A stretch of DNA of 40,227 nt from an uncultured Nocardioides sp. (GCF_902805925.1 NZ_CADCUP010000085.1:1-40227); one strand, 5' to 3'; counted from the first letter of the stretch, positions 9,316-18,387 are shown. A program made the numbers and translations. The notes: a model not told the origin generated them from the sequence alone.

Positions 9316-9642
9316 TCAGGAGAAGGGGCGCTCCGGGGGGTTGGCCCGCCCCGGAGGGAGGGCGGTCCGGGAGAGGTCGGAGCGCAGCTCGAACGGATCG
9401 GCCCGGGGCGGGGAGACGTTCGCCATGATCACGGCGATGTACGGCAGCCCGAGCGCGGCGGCCACCAGCACCCAGCGGAGCCAGCCGGGACCGACCGCGA
9501 CGGCGCCCACGAAGCACAGCGTGCGGATGGTCATGGAGATGACGTAGCGCCGCTGACGGGCCGAGATGTCGGCGTCGCGGCTCTCGGCAGCGGTGGTGAT
9601 GCGGACCGCTGCCCCGTCGTCGTGCGCGCGCCGGAGAGCCAT
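9316..9642 (-). CDS. DUF3099 domain-containing small membrane protein
   Basis: RITTAAESRDADISARQRRYVISMTIRTLCFVGAV...YIAVIMANV matches the DUF3099 pattern. Confidence 0.85.
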   Translation of the reverse strand: MALRRAHDDGAAVRITTAAESRDADISARQRRYVISMTIRTLCFVGAVAVGPGWLRWVLVAAALGLPYIAVIMANVSPPRADPFELRSDLSRTALPPGRANPPERPFS

Positions 9643-9701
9643 GTCTGCCACTGTATGTCGGTAGTGTTCATGCCCCTTTCCGCAGCGATCCAGGAGTCCC
9701 C

Positions 9702-9914
9702 ATGACGAACCGCACCTACCGCGTCACCGAGATCGTGGGCACCTCGCCCGACGGCATCGACCAGGCCATCAGCAACGGCATCGCACGGGCCGGGCAGACC
9801 CTGCGCCACATCGACTGGTTCGAGGTGACGCAGATCCGCGGGCAGGCCGTGGACGGCGAGGTCGAGCACTACCAGGTCGGGATGAAGGTGGGCTTCCGCC
9901 TCGAGGACGAGTGA
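9702..9914 (+). CDS. Dodecin family protein (flavin-binding)
   Basis: 70 aa; YRVTEIVGTSPDGIDQAISNGIARAGQTLRHIDWFEVTQIRGQ...YQVGMKVGF is diagnostic. Confidence 0.95.
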   Translation: MTNRTYRVTEIVGTSPDGIDQAISNGIARAGQTLRHIDWFEVTQIRGQAVDGEVEHYQVGMKVGFRLEDE

Positions 9915-9960
9915 TTCCCGGGTTGGGTCTACCACCCGGTAATGGATAGCGTCGTGGCCC

Positions 9961-10671
9961 GTGAGTGAACCTCGTTCCGTCCTGGTCACCGGCGGCAACC
10001 GCGGCATCGGCCGCGCCATCGCCGAGGCCTTCCTGGCAGCCGGTGACAAGGTGGCAGTGACCACGCGCAGCGGGGGAGCGCCCGAGGGTGCCCTCGACGT
10101 GCGCTGCGACATCACCGACGCCGCGGCCGTCGAGGCGGCGTTCGCCCAGATCGAGCAGGCGCACGGTCCGGTCGAGGTGCTGGTCGCCAACGCCGGGATC
10201 ACCGCCGACACCCTGGTGCTGCGGATGTCCGAGGACGACTGGGACTCCGTCATCGCCACCAACCTCACCGGCTCCTTCCGGCTCGCCAAGCGGGCCGCGA
10301 AGGGCATGCTGCGGCTGCGCCGCGGCCGGATCGTCTTCATCTCCTCCGTCGTCGGCCTCCTCGGCTCGGCGGGCCAGGTCAACTACGCGGCGTCCAAGGC
10401 CGGCCTCGTCGGCATGGCGCGCTCGCTGGCCCGCGAGCTCGGCAGCCGCTCGATCACCGCCAACGTCGTGGCTCCCGGCTTCGTGGAGACCGACATGACC
10501 GCTGTGCTCACCGACGAGCAGCGGAGCAGGATCAAGGAGCAGGTGCCGCTGGCGCGCTACGCCACTCCCGACGAGGTCGCCTCCGCGGTCGCGTGGCTGG
10601 CCTCCGACGGCGCGGCGTACGTCACCGGGGCCGTGATCCCGGTGGACGGCGGACTGGGCATGGGTCACTGA
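9961..10671 (+). CDS. fabG: 3-oxoacyl-ACP reductase FabG (MabA-like)
   Basis: SDR motifs GGNRGIG, YAASKAG; directly upstream of a FabI/InhA-like gene. Confidence 0.88.
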   Translation: MSEPRSVLVTGGNRGIGRAIAEAFLAAGDKVAVTTRSGGAPEGALDVRCDITDAAAVEAAFAQIEQAHGPVEVLVANAGITADTLVLRMSEDDWDSVIATNLTGSFRLAKRAAKGMLRLRRGRIVFISSVVGLLGSAGQVNYAASKAGLVGMARSLARELGSRSITANVVAPGFVETDMTAVLTDEQRSRIKEQVPLARYATPDEVASAVAWLASDGAAYVTGAVIPVDGGLGMGH

Positions 10672-10689
10672 GAAGGATGGGTCACTGAC

Positions 10690-11460
10690 ATGGGAATCCT
10701 CGACGGCAAGCGCATCCTCGTGGCGGGGGTGACGATGGACTCCTCCATCGGCTTCGCCACGGCGAAGGTCGCCCAGGAGCAGGGCGCCACGGTGCTCGTC
10801 TCCAACTTCGGGCGGGCGCTCGGCATCACCCGCCGCATCGCCAAGCGGCTCCCGCAGGAGCCCCCGGTGATCGAGCTCGACGTGACCGACCAGGGCCACC
10901 TCGACGGGCTCGCCGACGCGGTGCGCGAGCACGTGGACGGGCTGGACGGGGTCGTGCACTCCATCGCCTACGGCAACCCGCAGACGCTCCTCGGCGGCCG
11001 CTTCCTCGAGGGCCCCTGGGACGACGTCGCGCAGGCGGTGCAGGTCTCGGCGTACTCGCTGAAGTCGCTGGCCGTCGCCACCAAGCCGGTGATGTCGGAG
11101 GGGTCGTCCATCGTCGGACTCACCTTCGACGCCACCAGCGCCTGGCCCGCGTACGACTGGATGGGGGTGGCGAAGGCGGCGCTCGAGTCGACCTCGCGCT
11201 ACCTCGCCCGCGACCTCGGTCCCCAGGGCATCCGCTGCAACCTCGTCGCCGCCGGCCCCCTGAAGACCCTGGCCGCCAAGGCGATCCCGGGCTTCGAGGA
11301 CCTCGAGTCGTCGTGGAAGGACCGCGCCCCGCTCGGCTGGGACGAGTCCGACCAGGAGCCCACCGCGAAGGCGGTCGTGGCGCTGCTCTCGGACTTCTTC
11401 CCCGCCACCACCGGCGAGATCGTGCACGTCGACGGCGGCTTCCACGCGATGGGGCTCTGA
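10690..11460 (+). CDS. fabI: Enoyl-ACP reductase FabI (InhA-like)
   Basis: MGILDGKRILVAGVTMDSSIGFATAKVAQEQGATVLVSNFGRALGITRRIAKRLP, typical InhA-type N-terminus. Confidence 0.93.
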   Translation: MGILDGKRILVAGVTMDSSIGFATAKVAQEQGATVLVSNFGRALGITRRIAKRLPQEPPVIELDVTDQGHLDGLADAVREHVDGLDGVVHSIAYGNPQTLLGGRFLEGPWDDVAQAVQVSAYSLKSLAVATKPVMSEGSSIVGLTFDATSAWPAYDWMGVAKAALESTSRYLARDLGPQGIRCNLVAAGPLKTLAAKAIPGFEDLESSWKDRAPLGWDESDQEPTAKAVVALLSDFFPATTGEIVHVDGGFHAMGL

Positions 11461-11490
11461 GGCCGGCCCCGCCTCGCGTAGCGTGCCGCC

Positions 11491-13188
11491 GTGACCTCAC
11501 TCGTCGAGCTGCGCGTCCTCGAGGGGCCGAACCTGTACTTCCCGCGGGCCGCGATCAAGCTGACCCTCGACATCGGGGCCATCGCCACCGCGCCGACCGA
11601 CCGCGCGGTGCGCCTCGCCGGCCGGATCGGGCTGCGCAACGCCCGGCCGGGCGAGCCCGGCACGGGGTTCCGGCAGCGCTTCGCGCTGCGCGCGGTCGAG
11701 CGGCTGGTGCGCGCCATCGCCTCGGAGTCGGGTACGGCGCGGCTCGCCGTCCGGGTGCGCTCGACCGGCGACCCGAACCAGGTCGTGGTGGCCTTCCCGT
11801 GGCGCAACCGGGAGCGCGCGCAGGCGATGGGCCGCGCCGTGGCCGACGTGATCGACCACCTCCCCAGCGCCGACGTCGACACGGTGGTCGGGGAGGCCGC
11901 TGCCCGGGTGGCCGCGTCGCCCGTCGGCGCGCCACCGCACACCATCGTCCCGCGGATCCCCGTGGTGGCGGTGACCGGCACCAACGGCAAGACCACGACC
12001 AGCCGGATGATCGCCCACATCGCCCGCGCCGACGGGCGACTGGTCGGCTGGTCCAACACCGACGGGATCTACGTCGACGGCGAGCTCATCGAGGCGGGCG
12101 ACTACTCCGGGCCGAGCGGCGCGGGCCGCGTGCTGGCCCATCCGCAGGTGCAGCTCGCGGTCACCGAGACCGCCCGCGGCGGCATCCTGCTCAAGGGCAT
12201 CGGGCTGTCCCGCAACGACGTCTCCGTCGTCACCAACGTCACCGCCGACCACCTCGGCCTCCAGGGCATCGACACCGTCGACCAGCTCGCCGAGGTGAAG
12301 GCGGTGGTGCCGCGGATCACCCGTCGCAGCGGCTGGTCGGTGCTCAACGCCGACGACCCGCGGGTCTACGCCATGCGCTCGGTGGTCGTGGCCCGGCCGT
12401 GGGTGTTCTCCCGCGACCCCGACTCACCCGGGGTGCGCGAGGTCCTGGGCGAGGGCGGCCGGGCCACCACCGTCATCGACGGCTGGGTGAGCGTGCTCCG
12501 TCCCGGTGAGGACCCCGACCCGCTGGTGGAGCTGGTCGAGGTGCCCATGACGCTGGCCGGGCTGTCGCGCTTCAACGTGGAGAACACCCTGGCCGCCGCG
12601 TCCGCCGCCCTGGCCGTCGGCATCTCGCGCGAGGTGGTCGTCGAGGGGCTGCGCACGTTCCGTCCCGACCCCGAGCACAACCCCGGCCGGATGAACTTCT
12701 TCACGGTGCCGGGTCCGCGCGGCGCCGTCTCGGTGGTCCTCGACCTGGCGCACAACGAGGCGGGCCTCGAGGCGATGCTCGAGATCATGAACGGGGTGCG
12801 GGTGCCGGGTCGCCGCCTGGTCCTGGGGCTCGGCGCCGTGGGCGACCGCACCGACGACCTGATCGAGATGCTGGGCGAGATCGGTGCCCGGGACAGCGAC
12901 GTGGTGATGATCGGCCACAAGGAGGGCTACCTGCGCGGCCGCACCCTCGAGGGGCTGGAGGCCCTGCTGCGGGCCGGTGCCGCACGCGTGGGCGTGACCG
13001 ACATCGAGTCGAGGCCGACGGAGGTGGCGTGCCTGGAGGCCATGGTGGACCGGGCGGAGCCGGGGGACGTCGTCGGCCTGATGTGCCACGCGGAGCGCCA
13101 CGAGTGCTACGCATGGATCGCCGGGCGCGGCGGCACCGCCGACTCGCCGGAGGCGCTGGCGGCCAAGGTGCGGGCGGCTCGCGGCTGA
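11491..13188 (+). CDS. Mur ligase family protein, CphA-like N-domain plus Mur-ligase domain without ATP-grasp
   Basis: N-terminus LRVLEGPNLYFPRAAIKLTLDIG parallels the CphA N-domain; AVTGTNGKTTTSRMIAHI and ETARGGILLKGIGLSRNDVSVVTNVTADHLGLQGIDTVDQLAEVKAVV closely parallel the CphA Mur domain on the neighbouring gene; no ATP-grasp region. Confidence 0.85.
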   Translation: MTSLVELRVLEGPNLYFPRAAIKLTLDIGAIATAPTDRAVRLAGRIGLRNARPGEPGTGFRQRFALRAVERLVRAIASESGTARLAVRVRSTGDPNQVVVAFPWRNRERAQAMGRAVADVIDHLPSADVDTVVGEAAARVAASPVGAPPHTIVPRIPVVAVTGTNGKTTTSRMIAHIARADGRLVGWSNTDGIYVDGELIEAGDYSGPSGAGRVLAHPQVQLAVTETARGGILLKGIGLSRNDVSVVTNVTADHLGLQGIDTVDQLAEVKAVVPRITRRSGWSVLNADDPRVYAMRSVVVARPWVFSRDPDSPGVREVLGEGGRATTVIDGWVSVLRPGEDPDPLVELVEVPMTLAGLSRFNVENTLAAASAALAVGISREVVVEGLRTFRPDPEHNPGRMNFFTVPGPRGAVSVVLDLAHNEAGLEAMLEIMNGVRVPGRRLVLGLGAVGDRTDDLIEMLGEIGARDSDVVMIGHKEGYLRGRTLEGLEALLRAGAARVGVTDIESRPTEVACLEAMVDRAEPGDVVGLMCHAERHECYAWIAGRGGTADSPEALAAKVRAARG

Positions 13189-13204
13189 CCTGCCCCACCG
13201 AGGG

Positions 13205-13250
13205 GACGTCATACGATCCGTGGACCCGTCTCCACCATCCGCATGACGTC
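13205..13250. terminator. Imperfect inverted repeat in convergent intergenic space (candidate bidirectional terminator)
   Basis: GACGTCAT (13205-13212) / ATGACGTC (13243-13250), inner GTGGA/TCCAC, loop CCCGTC. Confidence 0.35.
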
Positions 13251-13299
13251 GTGCAGCACCCCGTGGAACGGCGTCCGGACCGGCCGTGGTGCCGACGGC

Positions 13300-16074
13300 T
13301 CACTCGTCGGTGAGGGCCGCGACGTAGTCGGGGTCGGCGGTGGGGTGCTCCTCCGACGTCCCGGCGCCGGCCTGGGCGGTCTTCGACCAGCTCTCCAGCT
13401 CCGACATCACCTGGGCGTGCTGGTCGACGCAGACCACGACGAGGTCGCCCTTGTTGGCGTGGCTCATCGCGCGGCGCACGGCCTTGATCTCCTCCAGCAC
13501 GGTCTCCACCTGCTTGCAGCGGGCACCCTCGGCCATGGCCGCGTTCACGCCCTCGCGGACCAGGGCCGCGACGTCGCCGCGCTCGCGACCGCGCAACGCC
13601 TCGTCCTCGCGGACGACGACCACGTCGAAGTGCTGGGCGGCGATGTGGCCGAGCTCGCGCATGTCCTGGTCGCGGCGGTCGCCGGCGGTGGCGATGATGC
13701 CGATGCGAGACGGCCGGGCGAGGTCGTGGGAGGACTCCAGCGACTCGCCCACGCGGTCGACGAAGTCGCCCAGCATCTTCATGCCGGGGGCGTTGTGGCA
13801 GTAGTCGACGATGACGTTGACGCCGTCGACCTCGACCTCGTTGAGACGCCCGGGGGAGAGGTAGTAGCTGGTGGCGAAGGTGCGCAGGCCCTGCCGGATG
13901 TCGTGCAGCGGCGCGCCGGCCGCGAACGCCGCCGCGGCGGCACCCAGCGCGTTCTGCACGTTCATCCGGGCCCGGCCGCCGAAGGTGGCGGGGAGCAGGT
14001 GGGTCCACGCCAGCTGCATCTCGCGGCGGCCGTGCTTGACGACGATCATCTCCCCGCGGTCGGAGGGGTTGAGCACCAGCGCCTTGCCGCCGCGGCGGCA
14101 GTGGGCCTCGACCATGTCGCGCACCTCGGTGCCCGGCTCCTCCATCGAGAACCACACGACCTGTCCCGAGCACTTGCGCCGCATCTCGCGCACCAGCGGG
14201 TCGTCGGCGTTCAGGACGGCATGGCCGTCGCGGGGGACCGCCTCGACGAGCACGGCCTTGACGTCGGCGAGCTGCTCGACGGTGTCGATGCCGCGCAGGC
14301 CGAGGTGGTCGGGCTGCACGTTGAGCACCACCGCGACGTCGTTGCGCTCGTACCCCAGGCCCTCGCGCAGGATCCCGCCGCGGGCGACCTCGAAGACGGC
14401 GAAGTCGACGCGGGGGTTCTGCAGGACCATCCGGGCGCTGCGCGGGCCGGACGCGTCGGCCTTGATGAGCAGGCGCTCGTCGATGACGACGCCGTCGGTC
14501 GAGGTCATGCCCACCTTGCGGCCCATGCCCTTGAAGATGTGGCTGATCATCCGGCTGGTGGTCGTCTTGCCGTTCGTGCCCGTGACCGCCACGATCGGGA
14601 TGCGGCTCTGGGCGCCGGGCGGGAAGAGCATGTCGACGACCGGCTTGGAGATGAACTGCGGCTCGCCGATGGTCGGGTGGGTGTGCATCCGGAACCCCGG
14701 AGCGGCGTTCACCTCGCAGATCGCGCCGCCGGTCTCGCGCACCGGCTCGGTGATGTCGGGGCAGATGAAGTCGATGCCGGCGATGTCGAGGCCGATCATC
14801 CGCGCGGCCTCCTCGGCGATCTCGACGTTCTCGGGGTGCGCCTCGAAGGTGCGGTCGATGGAGATGCCGCCGGTGGACATGTTGCCCGTGAGGGCGAGCC
14901 TGACCGTCTCGCCCTGCTCGGGCACCGAGTCGAGCTGGTGGCCCTGGCCGGCGAGCACCTCGACCGCCGCGTCGTCGACCTTGATGCGGGTGAGCACCTT
15001 CTCGTGGCCCACGCCGCGCCGCGGGTCGGCGTTGGTCAGCTCGACGAGCTGCTCGACCGTGGAGGTGCCGTCGCCCACCACGTGGGCCGGCACGCGCTCG
15101 GCGATGGCCTCCATCCGGCCGTTGATGATCAGGCAGCGGTAGTCCTTGCCGGTGACGAACGACTCGACGATGACCCAGCCGCGCCGCGACTGGTCCTGGG
15201 CGACCGAGAACGCCACGCGGACGTCGGCCTCGGACCGGAGGTCCAGGCACACCCCGCGCCCGTGGTTGCCGTCGAGCGGCTTGAGCACGACCGGGAAGCC
15301 GATGCGGGTGGCGGCGGCGACGGCCTGGTCGGCCGTGCGCACGGAGTCCTGCTTGGGCACCGGGAGCCCGGCCGCGCCGAGCAGCTTGGTGGTGAGGTCC
15401 TTGTCGGAGGCCACGTCGACGGCGATGGAGGAGGTGTTGGAGGTCATCGTGGCGCGGATGCGCTTGGCGTGCACGCCCTGGCCCAGCTGCACCAGCGAGT
15501 GCTGGTTGAGCCGGATCCAGGGGATGTCGCGGGAGACGGCCTCGTCCAGGATGGCCTGGGTGGAGGGCCCGAACGCCGACCGCTCGGCCTTGAGGATGAA
15601 CCGCTCGAGCTCTGCCTCCCAGTCGAGGTCGGGGTCGCCCTGCACGAGGTGGTTGACCAGGCGTACGGCGAGGCGCCCCGCCAGGAGGCCCACCTGCTCG
15701 TCGACGTAGCCGTAGATGATGTTGTAGACGCCGGGGCTGCCCTCGACCTGGCGCGTCTTGCCCCGCCGGATGTCGTGGCCGACGACCTGCTGCAGCGCCA
15801 GCGCGGTGTGCTCGGCGACGTGCCCCAGCCAGGTGCCCTCCTGGAGCCGCTCCACGAAACCACCGCGGCGGCCGCGGGAGCAGGAGTGCTCGCGCAGCCC
15901 CGGCAGCATGGCGACCAGGTCCTCGGCGAAGCCGGGCAGCGTGCTGGTGGGGAACTGCTCGAGCGACCCGAGGTCGACGACGAGGTGGATGGCCTTGTCG
16001 TAGGACCAGACGTTCGCCCCGCGGTAGACGCGGGTCTCGAGGATCGTGAGGTCGGGGGTGGGGCGCTCGCTCAT
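13300..16074 (-). CDS. cphA: Cyanophycin synthetase CphA (N, ATP-grasp and Mur-ligase domains)
   Basis: 924 aa. ETRVYRGANVWSYDKAIHLVVDLG N-terminus; ATP-grasp region with GFPVVLKPLDGNHGRGV and CEVNAAPGFRMHTHPT; Mur domain AVTGTNGKTTTSRMISHI. Confidence 0.95.
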   Translation of the reverse strand: MSERPTPDLTILETRVYRGANVWSYDKAIHLVVDLGSLEQFPTSTLPGFAEDLVAMLPGLREHSCSRGRRGGFVERLQEGTWLGHVAEHTALALQQVVGHDIRRGKTRQVEGSPGVYNIIYGYVDEQVGLLAGRLAVRLVNHLVQGDPDLDWEAELERFILKAERSAFGPSTQAILDEAVSRDIPWIRLNQHSLVQLGQGVHAKRIRATMTSNTSSIAVDVASDKDLTTKLLGAAGLPVPKQDSVRTADQAVAAATRIGFPVVLKPLDGNHGRGVCLDLRSEADVRVAFSVAQDQSRRGWVIVESFVTGKDYRCLIINGRMEAIAERVPAHVVGDGTSTVEQLVELTNADPRRGVGHEKVLTRIKVDDAAVEVLAGQGHQLDSVPEQGETVRLALTGNMSTGGISIDRTFEAHPENVEIAEEAARMIGLDIAGIDFICPDITEPVRETGGAICEVNAAPGFRMHTHPTIGEPQFISKPVVDMLFPPGAQSRIPIVAVTGTNGKTTTSRMISHIFKGMGRKVGMTSTDGVVIDERLLIKADASGPRSARMVLQNPRVDFAVFEVARGGILREGLGYERNDVAVVLNVQPDHLGLRGIDTVEQLADVKAVLVEAVPRDGHAVLNADDPLVREMRRKCSGQVVWFSMEEPGTEVRDMVEAHCRRGGKALVLNPSDRGEMIVVKHGRREMQLAWTHLLPATFGGRARMNVQNALGAAAAAFAAGAPLHDIRQGLRTFATSYYLSPGRLNEVEVDGVNVIVDYCHNAPGMKMLGDFVDRVGESLESSHDLARPSRIGIIATAGDRRDQDMRELGHIAAQHFDVVVVREDEALRGRERGDVAALVREGVNAAMAEGARCKQVETVLEEIKAVRRAMSHANKGDLVVVCVDQHAQVMSELESWSKTAQAGAGTSEEHPTADPDYVAALTDE

Positions 16075-17054
16075 CAGCGGTCTCCGTCCGGGTCGGTGGG
16101 GGAGGTCGTCCGGCGGCTGCGGGCCAGACGGGCGCGCAGGGCCTGGGGCGACTTGTCGGCGGCCGCGATGTCGCGGGCCATCTGGCGCATGTCGCGCTGC
16201 GCCTCGGCGATCTCGGCGGCGTCCTCGGCGGCGACCGCCGCCCGGTGCGGCACCAGGGCGCGTGCGGTGAGGTCGAAGGCCTGGCCGGCCGGCAGCACGT
16301 GCAGGACCACGCCGCTGGCGAGCAGCGGGGACGAGCGCCTGGCCTCGTAGGCGTTGGTCACCATGTGCGACCCGTCGAGGATGGTGACGGCACCGCGGCC
16401 GGCGACCCGCAGCACCTCGCGGCCGTCCTCGGAGGTCACGATCGCGGCGGTGTCCTCGTCGATGCCCAGGCCGAGGAGCTGGGGCGACTGGCTCACGATC
16501 ATCAGCAGCCGACCGTAGCGGTTGCGCTGGTCGAAGTGCTGGTCGATCACGGTGGAGTGGAGCAGTCCCAGCCCCGCGGCCACCTGGGTCATCCGCTGCT
16601 TGGGCGTCGCCCCACCGACCCCGAACGCCACCATGTGCGAGGACTGGATGCTCGCGCCCGCGGAGGTGCCCGCCACGACGACCCCGTCGAGGTGGGCCTG
16701 CATGATCGCGTCGCCGAGGGGCGTGCCGCAGATGATGGCGGAGAGCTTGAGCTGGTTGCCGCCGGTCATGAAGATCCCGGTCGCGCTGCGCAGCCGGGCG
16801 ACCAGCTCGGGGTCGTGCGCGTCGTCGCGGCTCTCGGGCCGCATCGCGATCACCTCGGCCGCGCCCAGCCGGCGGAAGAGGGCGTCGTACACCTCGGTGA
16901 CCTCGTCGCCGAGCGAGGACGCCGTGGGGATGACGGCGATCCTCGACCCGGCACCTCCGCTGGCGGCGACGAACTCGCCGAGGATCGTGCGCTTGCGGAG
17001 CTTGTCCTCGGCCCCCCCGATGATCAGGAGCGGACCGGGGGTGTGTTCTGGCAT
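16074..17054 (-). CDS. cphB: Cyanophycinase CphB
   Basis: GPLLIIGGAEDKLRKRTILGEFVAASGG, FMTGGNQLKL, GTSAGASIQS nucleophile-serine motif; TGATG overlap with cphA. Confidence 0.93.
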   Translation of the reverse strand: MPEHTPGPLLIIGGAEDKLRKRTILGEFVAASGGAGSRIAVIPTASSLGDEVTEVYDALFRRLGAAEVIAMRPESRDDAHDPELVARLRSATGIFMTGGNQLKLSAIICGTPLGDAIMQAHLDGVVVAGTSAGASIQSSHMVAFGVGGATPKQRMTQVAAGLGLLHSTVIDQHFDQRNRYGRLLMIVSQSPQLLGLGIDEDTAAIVTSEDGREVLRVAGRGAVTILDGSHMVTNAYEARRSSPLLASGVVLHVLPAGQAFDLTARALVPHRAAVAAEDAAEIAEAQRDMRQMARDIAAADKSPQALRARLARSRRTTSPTDPDGDR

Positions 17055-17087
17055 GACACGGAGGTTATCGGGAGTCACACTGAGCCG

Positions 17088-17615
17088 GTGCACACGGACT
17101 CAGCAGCCACGCCTCGCCACCTCGTGGTGATGCGCCACGCCAAGGCCGAGCAGGTCGCCGCCTCCGACGTGGAGCGGCCGCTGGTCGAGCGGGGCCGGGC
17201 CCAGGCGGCCGACGCGGGCCGGTGGCTCCTCGACGTCGGCGTCCGGCCGGACCACGTCCTGGTCTCCAGCGCGGTGCGCACCCGTGAGACGTGGGAGGTC
17301 CTCGCCAGGGCCGCCGGCTGGTCGGTGGAGGCCGACCTGGAGACCGCGCTGTACGCCGCCGGGCCGGAGGCCGCGCTCGACGTCGTGCGGCAGGTCCCGG
17401 CCGAGGCGCGCTCGCTGCTGGTCATCGGCCACAACCCGACCGTCGGCTACCTCGCCCAGCTGCTCTCCGACGGCACCGGCGACGAGGCCGCGACCAGCGA
17501 GATGACCGGCGGCTACCCGACCTGCGCCCTCACCGTCTTCGAGTACGACGGCGAGTGGGCCGACCTCGACCTGGGCTCCGCCCGGGTGGCTGCCTTCCAC
17601 GTCGGCCGTGGCTGA
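17088..17615 (+). CDS. Histidine phosphatase family protein (SixA-like)
   Basis: VVMRHAKAEQ catalytic RHG-type motif, SSAVRTRETWEVL, VIGHNPTVGYL. Confidence 0.88.
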   Translation: MHTDSAATPRHLVVMRHAKAEQVAASDVERPLVERGRAQAADAGRWLLDVGVRPDHVLVSSAVRTRETWEVLARAAGWSVEADLETALYAAGPEAALDVVRQVPAEARSLLVIGHNPTVGYLAQLLSDGTGDEAATSEMTGGYPTCALTVFEYDGEWADLDLGSARVAAFHVGRG

Positions 17616-18384
17616 CGAGCTCGACGTCCCGGAGATCGCGGCGCGGCTGCGCGAGTCGGGCTCGGTGTTCGCCGAGGACGAGGCCGCACTCCTGCTCGCC
17701 CAGTTCCAGGGCGCCGATCTCGCCGCGGCCGTGCTCGACCGGGTGGCCGGGGAGCCGCTGGAGCACATCCTGGGCTGGGCGGAGTTCGCCGGCGTCCGGA
17801 TCCAGGTCGGCCCCGGGGTCTTCGTCCCGCGGCGCCGCAGCGAGGTCCTGCTGCAGCAGGCGCTGACCCACCTGCCCCGGCACGGGCTGCTCGTCGAGCT
17901 GTGCTGCGGCGCCGCGCCGATCGCCACGGCGATCGCCGGGGCCCGCGCCGACGCGACGGTCTTCGCCAGTGACAACGACCCGGTGGCGGTGGCGTGCGCC
18001 CGGCTCAACCTCGACCCCCTCGGGGGGCGCGCGGAGGTGGGCGACATGGCCGAGTCGGTGCCCCGGGCCTACGTCGGCCGGGTCGACGTCCTGGTCGCCA
18101 ACGCGCCGTACGTGCCCAGCGACGAGATCGCGCGGATGCCCTCCGAGGCGCGGCTGCACGAGCCGACCGCGGCGCTCGACGGCGGCCCGGACGGCACCAC
18201 GCTCCAGGACCGGGTGGCCGCGGCCGCGCGGCCGCTGCTCGCGCCGACCGGCGTGGTGATCGTCGAGACCAGCCGGCGCCAGGCCGACACGACCGCCTCG
18301 AAGATGCTCTGGCGCGGCTTCGTGCCCGAGGTGGTGCTGGACGACGAGGTCGACGGCACCTGCGTGGTCGGACGGCGCCAGTAG
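17608..18384 (+). CDS. Putative protein N5-glutamine methyltransferase (HemK/PrmC-like)
   Basis: FVPRRRSEVL, VELCCGAAPIATAIA, VANAPYVPSDEIARMPSEARLHEPTAALDGGPDG (NPPY-type motif as NAPY). Confidence 0.85.
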   Translation: MADELDVPEIAARLRESGSVFAEDEAALLLAQFQGADLAAAVLDRVAGEPLEHILGWAEFAGVRIQVGPGVFVPRRRSEVLLQQALTHLPRHGLLVELCCGAAPIATAIAGARADATVFASDNDPVAVACARLNLDPLGGRAEVGDMAESVPRAYVGRVDVLVANAPYVPSDEIARMPSEARLHEPTAALDGGPDGTTLQDRVAAAARPLLAPTGVVIVETSRRQADTTASKMLWRGFVPEVVLDDEVDGTCVVGRRQ

Positions 18385-18387
18385 GCG

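Noticed and set aside
13243-16350. 1035-aa plus-strand ORF
   Set aside because: Antisense to CphA; compositionally biased and without motifs.
16245-17087. N-terminal extension of the SixA-like ORF
   Set aside because: Antisense to CphB; phosphatase homology begins near 17088-17128.
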